Shown piece by piece: positions 1-7,575 of a stretch of 18,973 nt of DNA. The notes under the pieces were generated by a model that worked only from the letters and a program-made list of their open reading frames with translations, was not told where the DNA came from and made no database searches. The stretch lies in the NCBI GenBank assembly GCA_038895395.1, contig JAWANJ010000016.1, positions 1-18,973 of the forward strand, read 5' to 3'. Both the position numbers and the translations under genes were made by a program. Position 1 is the stretch's first letter. Each line of letters opens with the position of its first letter. This stretch comes from DTGL01 sp038895395. Its GTDB lineage: Archaea > Iainarchaeota > Iainarchaeia > Iainarchaeales > DTGL01.

Positions 1-1962
1 CTATCTCCAACTCCATCTCCAACACCAATACCAACCTCATCGCCAGTTCCACCGTTATCACCAACTCAAACAGTGACAAATCCTTCTCCACAATCACCAG
101 TTAGACCTACAGTGCTTGCTATATATTCAAACAATTTTTATCTTATCAGAAATCAGAACAACACAATTACTGCTATAATTACTGATTTTGATGGCGATGC
201 AGACCTTAATGGTGTTTTTATTTCAGCCAAATCGCCAAGCAATGCAAATTATTACAAAATATATCAAAATAAGATGTCTTGTTCTGGTAGTGGCTTATAT
301 TTAACTTGTACCGTTATAATCACACCTGATTCAACATGGGCTAACAATGCATTGGTAGAAGTAATTGCTAGGGATAAAATTGCATTTGGTAATCCAGGTC
401 AGCAGCTTTTTACAGTTACTGGATCTTCAGCAACGCCAAGTCCACCCATAACTCCAATTCTTTCTCCAACACCAGTACCTACGCCCGAACATTCGCCATC
501 ACCCGTTACTTCCCCGGTTCCATCACCTACACCAAGCCCCACGCTTTGTCCAACACCAATTCCAACAATCACACCATCTGTAACACCAACACCAACCACA
601 ACAAGCAGACCAGAAGTTAGCATATTTTTAGACTATCTAATAATAAACCAAAGCAACACTATAAAAGCAACAGTGACTGACCCTGATGGTGACATAGATG
701 CTAATAATGTCCTTCTTTCAATTAAGTCATCTAGCAGTATGGCATTGATAATTTCTAACCAAAAAATGTCTTGTACAGGTACAGGTTTTAGCATATCGTG
801 CTCATACGATGTAACACCAACTTCAGCATGGGGTTCAGACGCTATAATAGAAATCGTTGCAAAGGATTCAATTGATTATGGTGAAAAGGCGTACAAGAAT
901 GTGAGTTTAAAGTTTGGCACTTATAACAAGCCAAAGATAGAAGTAGTGGACGCAAACTTAAAAAAACTTGAAATAAATTCCATAATAGTCAATATTTTAG
1001 ATCAAGAAAATATGCTAGATGTATATTCAGTCTATGTTTCTGCAAAATCACCCCCTTCTGATACTGGTTTTAGAATTTACGAAGAAAGAATGAAATGTTC
1101 TGGTACAGCTAGCAGCCTAACCTGTACTTATATTTTTTATATAGACGAAAAGTGGAGCTCTGAAGCTTTGTTTAGAGTTTTTATTAGCGATAGCCGTGGA
1201 ATAACTTCTTATGAAAGAACATTTAAAGTAATTGATAATAAAACTTCCATATCTACTTATAGTTCACCGATTCAAACAGTTTCGCCAATGGTAAGCCCAA
1301 CAACCCCATCAAGTGTGTCTAAAGACGAGCTCGAAATATATTTTGAATATCCAAAAGAAGGATTGAACGAGTTACCTGTAGAAAAGATAGACCATATCGT
1401 GATAAGAGTAACAGTAAATGGCAAGCCCCTTGACAAAAGTGCTTTGAGTGCTAGTGTTTACTTTAATGGCCTTAGAGAAAATGGGCAATTCTTAAAGGAA
1501 AGCAGTGGCATATACAAAATGAAATTATCTAATCCAATTAGCGAAGGTACATTCTCTTTAAAAGTGTTTGTCCAAGGGGCTGGAATGAGTGGTGAAAAAA
1601 CAGCAAATGTAACATTTAAATCAACAAGCACCGGCTTATTAGCAATTGTAACTAATTGGATTATAATACTACTCTTGGTCTGCATAGTCTTTTTCTTGGC
1701 ATACTTCTTATACAAAAAATACAAAGAAAAAAACAAACCCAATGAGCCTTACTTACAGTTCACTTCTCAAAATTTAAAAAAGTTTCCTGAAATTGTAAAA
1801 AAACCCCAAGATGAAGAAATAGTCACTCCAAAAAAATTCAAAGAAATAATAGGAATGTACAAAGAAGCAAATGTAAAGAGTGAAAAAAAACAAGATATCA
1901 CCCCAGCTCGAGAAGAAAAAGCCAAAGAGATAATAAGCGAGTTGAAGAAAAAACTAAAATAA
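1..1962 (+). CDS. Multidomain type I surface membrane protein, 5' end outside window
   Basis: The frame is open from the first base, so the N-terminus lies upstream; a GTG at 73 sits inside the Pro-rich stalk and is not a credible start. Three copies of a domain of about 100 residues are visible (bases 106-420, 610-921 and 928-1236). Each has an Asp-rich loop (such as DFDGDAD or DPDGDID), then a Cys pair in the form M-x-C-[ST]-G...C, then a conserved Trp. Pro/Thr/Ser stalks precede copies one and two. A further domain (1321-1623) leads to one transmembrane helix (about 1636-1713) and an 80-residue Lys/Glu-rich tail. The positive charges after the helix put the repeats outside the cell and the tail inside. 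The same repeat, membrane-proximal domain and topology recur in the protein at 3220-5544, so the two are paralogues. No known family name is recognised; adhesin or surface-layer attachment is an inference. Confidence 0.85.
   Translation, partial: LSPTPSPTPIPTSSPVPPLSPTQTVTNPSPQSPVRPTVLAIYSNNFYLIRNQNNTITAIITDFDGDADLNGVFISAKSPSNANYYKIYQNKMSCSGSGLYLTCTVIITPDSTWANNALVEVIARDKIAFGNPGQQLFTVTGSSATPSPPITPILSPTPVPTPEHSPSPVTSPVPSPTPSPTLCPTPIPTITPSVTPTPTTTSRPEVSIFLDYLIINQSNTIKATVTDPDGDIDANNVLLSIKSSSSMALIISNQKMSCTGTGFSISCSYDVTPTSAWGSDAIIEIVAKDSIDYGEKAYKNVSLKFGTYNKPKIEVVDANLKKLEINSIIVNILDQENMLDVYSVYVSAKSPPSDTGFRIYEERMKCSGTASSLTCTYIFYIDEKWSSEALFRVFISDSRGITSYERTFKVIDNKTSISTYSSPIQTVSPMVSPTTPSSVSKDELEIYFEYPKEGLNELPVEKIDHIVIRVTVNGKPLDKSALSASVYFNGLRENGQFLKESSGIYKMKLSNPISEGTFSLKVFVQGAGMSGEKTANVTFKSTSTGLLAIVTNWIIILLLVCIVFFLAYFLYKKYKEKNKPNEPYLQFTSQNLKKFPEIVKKPQDEEIVTPKKFKEIIGMYKEANVKSEKKQDITPAREEKAKEIISELKKKLK
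424..609 (+). repeat. Low-complexity Pro/Thr/Ser stalk-coding segment
   Basis: This stretch is rich in cca, aca and tca codons and encodes a Pro/Thr/Ser linker between the first and second repeat domains. Such linkers are commonly extended and O-glycosylated in archaeal surface proteins; glycosylation here is inferred. A similar stalk occupies bases 1-105. Confidence 0.75.
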
Positions 1963-1998
1963 TAAAAATTCTAAATGCTAACCCTGTGCTATTTGCGC

Positions 1999-3072
1999 TC
2001 ATGACACGTTGTTGAGATACACTGTTTGTGTCGGATATGCAAACTTTACGCCTTCTTTCCTTAGCTCTTTTATAAGTGCATAATTTATCTCCTGCTGTGT
2101 GTCCATGTACTTAAAGTAGTCTGGTGTTTTCATGTAGTACACAACTTCAAATATTATTCCATATTCTCCAAGGCGCTTAAGATGTACTCTTTCTAGATCG
2201 GCAAGCTCGGCTTTTCTTATAATTTCAGCTATGATCTTTGGGATTTTTTCAAGTTTTTCTATTGGTGTTTCATATGTAACCGTAAAACTGAACTCTACAC
2301 GCCTTCTTTCCATTTTCTTGTAGTTTGTTACTCTTGTGCTAGTCATTTCTCTATTTGGTATTACTATTTCAGGGCCTTGTAAGCTTTGTATTCTTGTAGA
2401 CCTTAAACCGATATCCTTTACAGTTCCCATGTCCTGTCCAACAACGACAAAGTCGCCAACAGAAAAAGGCTTGTCAAAATATATAGACAAAGCGCTGAAG
2501 ATATCCTCTAGAACCTTTTGCATTGCAAAAGCTACTGCAATACCTGCAATTCCTAAACCAGTTATAAGCGTGTCTATTTTATAGCCCAAATTTTGAAGAA
2601 TAAGCAGCAATGCGAAAGTCCAGAGAAATATCTTTATAATGTTCTCAAAAAGGGTTGTAACACCTTTGCCAGCGCTTTTAAATATGCCTTTCCTTAACAT
2701 GAAAATTGTGATTGTTTGAATTGCTTTCACTGAATAGAATACAATAGTTATCATTAGCAGGTAGTCAAGGTATCTTCTAATTTCTTCTTGTAGATCAACA
2801 AATCTGAGCGAAATATACAGCGCTAGTATAACATAGAACAGTACTCCTATGTGCTCTATTACCTCTACTATGAGTTTAGCTACATCGTTACCTGTTTTTT
2901 CTACAATCTTTTTTATCTTGTTTTTTATTAGATATTTGAATATCTTTGCAATTAGAATAGTTATCAAAAAAACGGCAACTACCCAAATGTAATCAGCAAT
3001 GTAATTTCCAGCAACCTCTATCGTTAAAAACCCAGTTAGTGAACTATAAAAAACATGGGGGAGGCTATGCAT
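1999..3072 (-). CDS. MscS-family small-conductance mechanosensitive channel
   Basis: A 357-residue membrane protein of the MscS family, which opens under membrane tension and releases solutes during hypo-osmotic shock. About four hydrophobic helices (near residues 28-47, 74-91, 103-125 and 146-162) precede the pore helix. The pore helix is recognisable as GLGIAGIAVAFAMQ (172-185), the Gly/Ala-packed TM3 signature. It is followed by the beta-domain signature DKPFSVGDFVVVG and the typical VIPNREM segment, then the soluble alpha/beta C-terminal domain. It is longer than E. coli MscS (286 residues) because of extra N-terminal helices. The ATG at 3072 is preferred over an upstream in-frame TTG at 3090, because a TATA-like box lies about 26 bases before the ATG and the TTG would fall within about ten bases of it. 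The gene is convergent with the preceding gene and divergent from the following one. The family is certain; the exact subtype is not. Confidence 0.93.
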   Translation of the reverse strand: MHSLPHVFYSSLTGFLTIEVAGNYIADYIWVVAVFLITILIAKIFKYLIKNKIKKIVEKTGNDVAKLIVEVIEHIGVLFYVILALYISLRFVDLQEEIRRYLDYLLMITIVFYSVKAIQTITIFMLRKGIFKSAGKGVTTLFENIIKIFLWTFALLLILQNLGYKIDTLITGLGIAGIAVAFAMQKVLEDIFSALSIYFDKPFSVGDFVVVGQDMGTVKDIGLRSTRIQSLQGPEIVIPNREMTSTRVTNYKKMERRRVEFSFTVTYETPIEKLEKIPKIIAEIIRKAELADLERVHLKRLGEYGIIFEVVYYMKTPDYFKYMDTQQEINYALIKELRKEGVKFAYPTQTVYLNNVS

Positions 3073-3093
3073 ACCTTCCTTTAAAACCAAAAA

Positions 3094-3101
3094 TAATTTA
3101 A
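3094..3101 (-). promoter_or_regulatory. TATA box for the MscS-like gene
   Basis: On the minus strand this reads TTAAATTA, centred about 26 bases upstream of the ATG at 3072. That is the archaeal spacing for a transcript starting at or next to the start codon. It decides the start of the channel gene. Confidence 0.55.
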
Positions 3102-3186
3102 TGTTATCTCACTTTCGCATTTTTTTGCTAATACCATAACAGATTGCAAATTTACATGCGAGTTTACAAAGAGAACTTACCGTAAG

Positions 3187-3195
3187 AATTAAATT
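3187..3195 (+). promoter_or_regulatory. Possible TATA box for the second surface protein
   Basis: AATTAAATT is centred about 29 bases upstream of the ATG at 3220, and no Shine-Dalgarno sequence is seen in between. The whole 3091-3219 interval is an AT-rich divergent promoter region, so the exact box is uncertain. Confidence 0.35.
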
Positions 3196-3219
3196 CTATT
3201 TAACTGTATTTATTTTACA

Positions 3220-5544
3220 ATGAGTTTTACTATGCCGCTTACTAAAAATCTAAAAATTTTTTTCTTTTTGATAGTGGCAACCATATTTTTTCTTGTGCTG
3301 CTCTTTTTTTACTATAATACAACGAAAGATACTGGTTTTTATTCCATTTACTTTGCAACCGCCCCATCTGTAAGGATAACCACTGATTATCTTATAAGAG
3401 ACAAAAATAATTACATTATAGTAGAAATATATGACGAAGACAGAAGTACGGACCTAAGCAATACAAAAATATCTGTAAAATCACCTGCTACCAGCACATG
3501 GTGGAACAAGGTTGATGAAGCAAAAATGACTTGTAGCTACCGCGATGTGACAAAAAAAACAATTGATTGTAATTATGGGGTTTATGTGGATAACACTTGG
3601 GGCACAGACGCAAATGTTTTGGTTAAAACAAAGGATCCACCTAACACAGTGTATGCAACAAAGATCTTGCAAGTCTTGAATCAAACACCAACTCCATCCC
3701 CATCACCAACTCCAAGCCCTTCACCATCACCTTCTCCATCCCCAGCTACTTCACCATCACCAAGCCCATCACCAACTCCAAGCCCTTCACCATCACCTTC
3801 TCCATCCCCAGCTACTTCACCATCACCAAGCCCATCACCTACACAAACAAGACAGCCTTACTATTCACCAACACCATCCCCAACAAGAACCCCAACACCA
3901 ACACCTAAGTTCACACCAACTCCACAACCAACAGTTACTCCAGCAACCACAGCTTCAATAACCACAACAGCCACAAATACAGGTAGATGGTTTAAACAGC
4001 CGTTCTATGTTGATCTTAATTGTACTGCTGTTGGTACAACCTGTAAAGAGACATACTACAGATTAAACGGTGGGAGTTGGATTGTAGGTACAAGAGTAGA
4101 GATAACTGAAGACGGGATAAACACAATAGAATATTACTCGGTAGATTCAAAATATGGCATAAAAGAAACTATAAAAAAAGCATATGCTTTGCTAGATAAA
4201 GTAAAGCCTACAGTGAGCCAGGTATTTAGAGCGGTTTATCAAAATGGCAGGGTAATACTTCAGTGGGAACCAGCAAAAGATAATTTGAGTGGAATACAAT
4301 TTTATGTAATATACAAGGATGGTATAAAGTATGCTGATTCTATAGCCTATAGCTATTCAGATTTAAATGTAATTGAAGGTAAAACATATACCTACTGGCT
4401 CACCGCGGTTGACCTAGCAGGAAACGAATCTGACAAAAAGGAGGCCAGCATATTTATACCTTCACCTATGGGAGACATGAATAATGTCACGATCGAATTG
4501 ATATACCCAAGCCAACATGAGCAAATCCCTGAGAAAGGCTTTGATTATATTTTGGTGAGAATATTAAAGGATAATAAGCCGATAGACAAAAACAGCATAA
4601 GTGGAGAAGTTATAATAAATGCTCAACTGCAAAAAGGAATATTCGTAAAAGATCAGAACAGTCTTTACAGATTTTCTCTGACAAATCCTATAAAAGACAC
4701 AGATGCAAATATATCAATTAAAATTAGAAGTTCAGACATTAACAAAGAGCAGACTTTCGGATTAACATTTGTACCATACTCTGGAAAACCATTAAGTTTG
4801 GGTGCAATATTGGGGATTGCAGCATTAGCCATACTGGTTATCTTAGTAGTGTATATATATTTTAGCAAAAAAAGAAAAGAGTGGATACACAAAAAGTATC
4901 TCCAGAGATTGAAAGAAGCAGAGGAAAAAGTGTTCTTGCTGTCAAAGTTTGGAAAGAAACGGGCTATTGGAAAAACAAAAGAAGCAAAAGCCAATGAGGA
5001 AGAGCTAAGAGAAAAATTAGCCGTTGCGAAAGAAGAAGATAAGCAGGAAGCACAATTATTTGCTAAGCCAGAATCTTTGCTTGCATATGAAAAAATAAAA
5101 GAAGAAGCAACCAAAGCACCTGTAAGCCCAGTCGTTAAGGAACCCACTGTACCAGAAACAAAGAAACCAAAAAAGGCCCCAAAAGGTAAAAAGAAATTTA
5201 AACCACTCCCCTCACCTACTCTTTTCAAAACAAAAAAAGAAAAGAAAAAAATCAAATTAAAAAAACAAGTCCAACTTGAGCCAAAAAAGATAGAAAAGAT
5301 AAGTAAAAAAACAGCACCTTCTAATAAATCAGAAATTGGTGACAAGCCCTTAAAGAGAAAAAAAGCAAAAGAAGAGAAAAGCATCGAGAAAGAAAAGAAG
5401 TTTTCTAATACTACAAAGCTCAAAACCAAAAAAGAAGAAAGCACCACCACGGTAAATGACATGCAATCCGTATCACAAAAAACCAAAGAAGATGTGCCAC
5501 AAGAAAAACAACCATCCCAATCATCAGAAAACAAAACTCAGTAA
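3220..5544 (+). CDS. Surface protein: Cys-pair domain, PS stalk, FN3, TM and Lys-rich tail
   Basis: A 774-residue protein with hydrophobic segments at residues 12-31 (signal peptide or anchor) and 526-548 (transmembrane). Domains in order: one copy of the Cys-pair repeat domain shared with the gene at 1-1962 (about 50-153; C105 and C117); a Pro/Ser/Thr stalk (156-250) containing an exact internal duplication; an Ig-like domain resembling OmpL47-type modules (255-328; TYYRLNGGSW and IEYYSVDS); a fibronectin type III domain (329-413; VILQWEPAKDN and YTYWLTAVDLAGNES); and the membrane-proximal domain shared with the paralogue (421-520). The tail of about 226 residues after the helix is extremely rich in Lys and Glu, probably disordered and cytoplasmic. 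The ATG at 3220 is the first good start; another ATG four codons later is possible. A cell-surface attachment or sensing role is inferred from architecture only. Confidence 0.9.
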   Translation: MSFTMPLTKNLKIFFFLIVATIFFLVLLFFYYNTTKDTGFYSIYFATAPSVRITTDYLIRDKNNYIIVEIYDEDRSTDLSNTKISVKSPATSTWWNKVDEAKMTCSYRDVTKKTIDCNYGVYVDNTWGTDANVLVKTKDPPNTVYATKILQVLNQTPTPSPSPTPSPSPSPSPSPATSPSPSPSPTPSPSPSPSPSPATSPSPSPSPTQTRQPYYSPTPSPTRTPTPTPKFTPTPQPTVTPATTASITTTATNTGRWFKQPFYVDLNCTAVGTTCKETYYRLNGGSWIVGTRVEITEDGINTIEYYSVDSKYGIKETIKKAYALLDKVKPTVSQVFRAVYQNGRVILQWEPAKDNLSGIQFYVIYKDGIKYADSIAYSYSDLNVIEGKTYTYWLTAVDLAGNESDKKEASIFIPSPMGDMNNVTIELIYPSQHEQIPEKGFDYILVRILKDNKPIDKNSISGEVIINAQLQKGIFVKDQNSLYRFSLTNPIKDTDANISIKIRSSDINKEQTFGLTFVPYSGKPLSLGAILGIAALAILVILVVYIYFSKKRKEWIHKKYLQRLKEAEEKVFLLSKFGKKRAIGKTKEAKANEEELREKLAVAKEEDKQEAQLFAKPESLLAYEKIKEEATKAPVSPVVKEPTVPETKKPKKAPKGKKKFKPLPSPTLFKTKKEKKKIKLKKQVQLEPKKIEKISKKTAPSNKSEIGDKPLKRKKAKEEKSIEKEKKFSNTTKLKTKKEESTTTVNDMQSVSQKTKEDVPQEKQPSQSSENKTQ
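3699..3839 (+). repeat. Exact 66-bp tandem duplication in the stalk
   Basis: Bases 3699-3764 and 3765-3830 are identical at every position, and the next nine bases begin a third copy. The unit is 22 codons, so gain or loss keeps the reading frame and only changes the length of the Pro/Ser stalk. Identity at third codon positions points to a recent duplication or ongoing slippage/recombination. Confidence 0.95.
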
Positions 5545-5547
5545 AAC

Positions 5548-5553
5548 TTTTTT
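5548..5553 (+). terminator. Possible T-tract terminator
   Basis: Six T residues lie three bases after the stop codon of the Lys-rich surface protein and before the next promoter. Archaeal termination commonly uses short T-tracts without a hairpin. It is a single tract, so support is modest. Confidence 0.35.
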
Positions 5554-5578
5554 CACTGGAACTCTAGAGACAATATTT

Positions 5579-5586
5579 TTTAAATA
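5579..5586 (+). promoter_or_regulatory. TATA box for the XPD helicase gene
   Basis: TTTAAATA, extended by more Ts on its 5' side, is centred about 26 bases before the ATG at 5609. No Shine-Dalgarno sequence precedes that ATG, which fits a leaderless transcript. Confidence 0.65.
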
Positions 5587-5608
5587 ACCCTCCAAAACTA
5601 TTTTTTTG

Positions 5609-7549
5609 ATGCAAATTTACTTTCCGTATAGTTCAATACGCAAAGAACAAGACAGATTGTTGCAAGATTGCATAGCTGCAATAAAAAACAAAAAGATAAT
5701 GTTTGCACATGCTCCTACAGGCCTTGGCAAAACAGCTGCTGTGCTGAGTCCTGCTGTGAGTTTTGGACTTATGGAAAACAAAAAAGTTTTCTTTCTAACC
5801 CCAAAAATATCCCAGCACGAAATTGCAGTTGATCTCTTAAATAGTATAAATAAAAAGTTTGGTACGAATATTCTTGGCATTGATTTGGTTGGAAAATGTC
5901 ATATGTGTTCAAATCCTTATCTTAAGAACGCTGATGATTCTGCCTTTTATGACCTTTGTAAAAGAATGCGAAAAAAGGAAACATGCTCTTTTTATGCAAA
6001 CACTTGTGGCTACACAGCTGTGCAAAAAGTCAAGGCAAAAGCAAATCTCAGCATCGTAAAAGGTAAGTATAAAGGGACTTGGCATCATATATATCTTAAA
6101 GAGTTTTGTGAAAATTTTGAAGGTGCTTCTGGTTTTGGCCTTTGCAGTTACGAAGTTGCAATGCATCTAGCTTCTGAAGCAAATGTAATTATAGCTGACT
6201 ACTTTCACCTATTTAGTCCAAAGATAAGAGCAGTTTTGCTACAAAGAATCGGTGTAAAGCTTTCTGATTGTATAATAATAGTTGATGAAGCCCACAACCT
6301 GCCAGAACGTCTTAGGAAATTGATAAGTTCAACACTCTCAACAAAGATTATCAACAGCGCCATTGAAGAAACTAAAAAAATTGGCATAAAATGTGATGAG
6401 CTTTTAGATCTCAAAAATGCCTTTAAAACAGTTACTAAAAAAATTTTAAAAGAGACTGAAACAAAAATAAAACCACAAGAAGTGCTTATAAGCAGAGAGG
6501 AATTTGAAAGCGCTTGTAAGGGCATTGACCTAAATGAATTGTCAGTTTTGCTATATGATCTTGCCGTTGATTACTTAGAGGCTTTTCCTTATGGCAAATG
6601 CTCTCTACAAAAAATCTCCTCTTTCCTTGAAAGATGGGTATCACAAGAAGAGTCTTTTTTGAGAATTCTGCGGGTAGAAGACGAAAATATTTATATTAAA
6701 TTAAAAGCTATGGACCCAAGTGTAATTTCCAAGCAAATTTTTGAAGATTCATATGCTGCAGTACTTATGAGTGGAACACTTTTGCCTCAACAAATGTATG
6801 CTGATTTGCTAGGTGTTCCAAAGGATCGTTTTTTAAGTTGTGAATACAAATCACCTTTTCCAGAAGAAAACAAGCTCACACTATTTGTTCCAACATCAAC
6901 AACTAAATACTGCGAAAGAAATCCGAAAGAATATGAAAAAATTGCTGAAACTGTAGCTAATTGTGTAAATGCAATACCTGGCAACACAGCAGTATTTTTT
7001 CCATGTTTTAACTTGCTAAACTCTGTGATTGATTATGCGGCCAAAAAAATAAAGAAAAAAATTTTTGTACAAACCGAAGGGATGAGCACCAGAGAGCGCT
7101 TCCTACTTTTAACTGAGTTTAAGAAAAGTGCAGATAAAGGCGCTGTTTTGTTTGCAGTTGCTTCTGGTAGCTTTGCAGAAGGAATAGACTATATAGGTAA
7201 CCAGTTGCTTGGAGCAATAATTGTTGGCATACCGCTCAATGAGATGGACCTAGAGCAAAAATGTCTTATTGAATACTATCAGCGTAAATTTGGCGCAGGT
7301 TGGTACTATGCTTATATAAACCCGGCAATAACAAGAGCTATTCAAGCATCCGGCAGAGTAATTCGAGATAGAAAAGATAGGGGTGTTGTTGTTTTTCTTG
7401 ACAAAAGATATCTGTGGAAAAATTATTCCAAATGCTTTCCAAAAGATATGAAAAAAATAATCACCACAGAACCTGAGGAATATATATCAAGGTTCTGGAA
7501 GCCACTTGCTATAAAGGACAGCACTGACATCAAATCAACAAACTCTTAA
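5609..7549 (+). CDS. xpd: XPD/Rad3-family iron-sulfur DNA helicase
   Basis: A 646-residue superfamily 2 helicase, which in this family unwinds DNA 5' to 3' in repair. Walker A is HAPTGLGKT (34-42), the DEAH box is 226-229, motif III is SGT (388-390), motif V is GSFAEGID (520-527) and motif VI is QASGRVIR (579-586). Four Cys match the cluster ligands of human XPD by context: C100 (HMC), C117, C126 (CSFY) and C179 (CSY, followed by ANVIIADYFHLFSPKI, close to the XPD equivalent). C97, C133 and C167 are extra nearby cysteines. Length fits archaeal XPD (roughly 550-720). The ATG at 5609 is chosen over the adjacent TTG at 5606 because it sits 26 bases from a TATA box. The next gene follows after 26 bases but has its own promoter. 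A DinG-like relative is the alternative; the intact Cys set and the sequence after the last Cys favour XPD. Confidence 0.93.
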   Translation: MQIYFPYSSIRKEQDRLLQDCIAAIKNKKIMFAHAPTGLGKTAAVLSPAVSFGLMENKKVFFLTPKISQHEIAVDLLNSINKKFGTNILGIDLVGKCHMCSNPYLKNADDSAFYDLCKRMRKKETCSFYANTCGYTAVQKVKAKANLSIVKGKYKGTWHHIYLKEFCENFEGASGFGLCSYEVAMHLASEANVIIADYFHLFSPKIRAVLLQRIGVKLSDCIIIVDEAHNLPERLRKLISSTLSTKIINSAIEETKKIGIKCDELLDLKNAFKTVTKKILKETETKIKPQEVLISREEFESACKGIDLNELSVLLYDLAVDYLEAFPYGKCSLQKISSFLERWVSQEESFLRILRVEDENIYIKLKAMDPSVISKQIFEDSYAAVLMSGTLLPQQMYADLLGVPKDRFLSCEYKSPFPEENKLTLFVPTSTTKYCERNPKEYEKIAETVANCVNAIPGNTAVFFPCFNLLNSVIDYAAKKIKKKIFVQTEGMSTRERFLLLTEFKKSADKGAVLFAVASGSFAEGIDYIGNQLLGAIIVGIPLNEMDLEQKCLIEYYQRKFGAGWYYAYINPAITRAIQASGRVIRDRKDRGVVVFLDKRYLWKNYSKCFPKDMKKIITTEPEEYISRFWKPLAIKDSTDIKSTNS

Positions 7550-7553
7550 AAAA
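7544..7553 (+). promoter_or_regulatory. TATA box for trxB, overlapping the xpd stop codon
   Basis: TCTTAAAAAA is centred about 27 bases before the ATG at 7576 and includes the TAA stop of the helicase gene. No Shine-Dalgarno sequence is present before the ATG, so the flavoprotein gene is probably transcribed leaderless from here rather than only by read-through. Confidence 0.5.
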
Positions 7554-7575
7554 CTTCCATAAGTAAGTTTTTCAT

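Noticed and set aside
73..75. GTG as the start of the first protein
   Set aside because: The same frame is open to base 1 and encodes more of the Pro-rich stalk, so the gene starts outside the window.
399..623. 74-codon minus-strand frame rich in Gly and Val
   Set aside because: Antisense of the Pro/Thr stalk codons (cca/aca read as Gly/Val); no ribosome site or promoter.
3699..3839. CRISPR-like direct repeats
   Set aside because: The repeats are contiguous without spacers, are in frame and encode the Pro/Ser stalk.
4665..5534. 289-codon open frame on the minus strand
   Set aside because: It is the antisense of the Lys-rich tail; its Phe/Ser/Leu-rich product is what AAA/GAA codons give in reverse, and the + strand frame belongs to a coherent multidomain protein.
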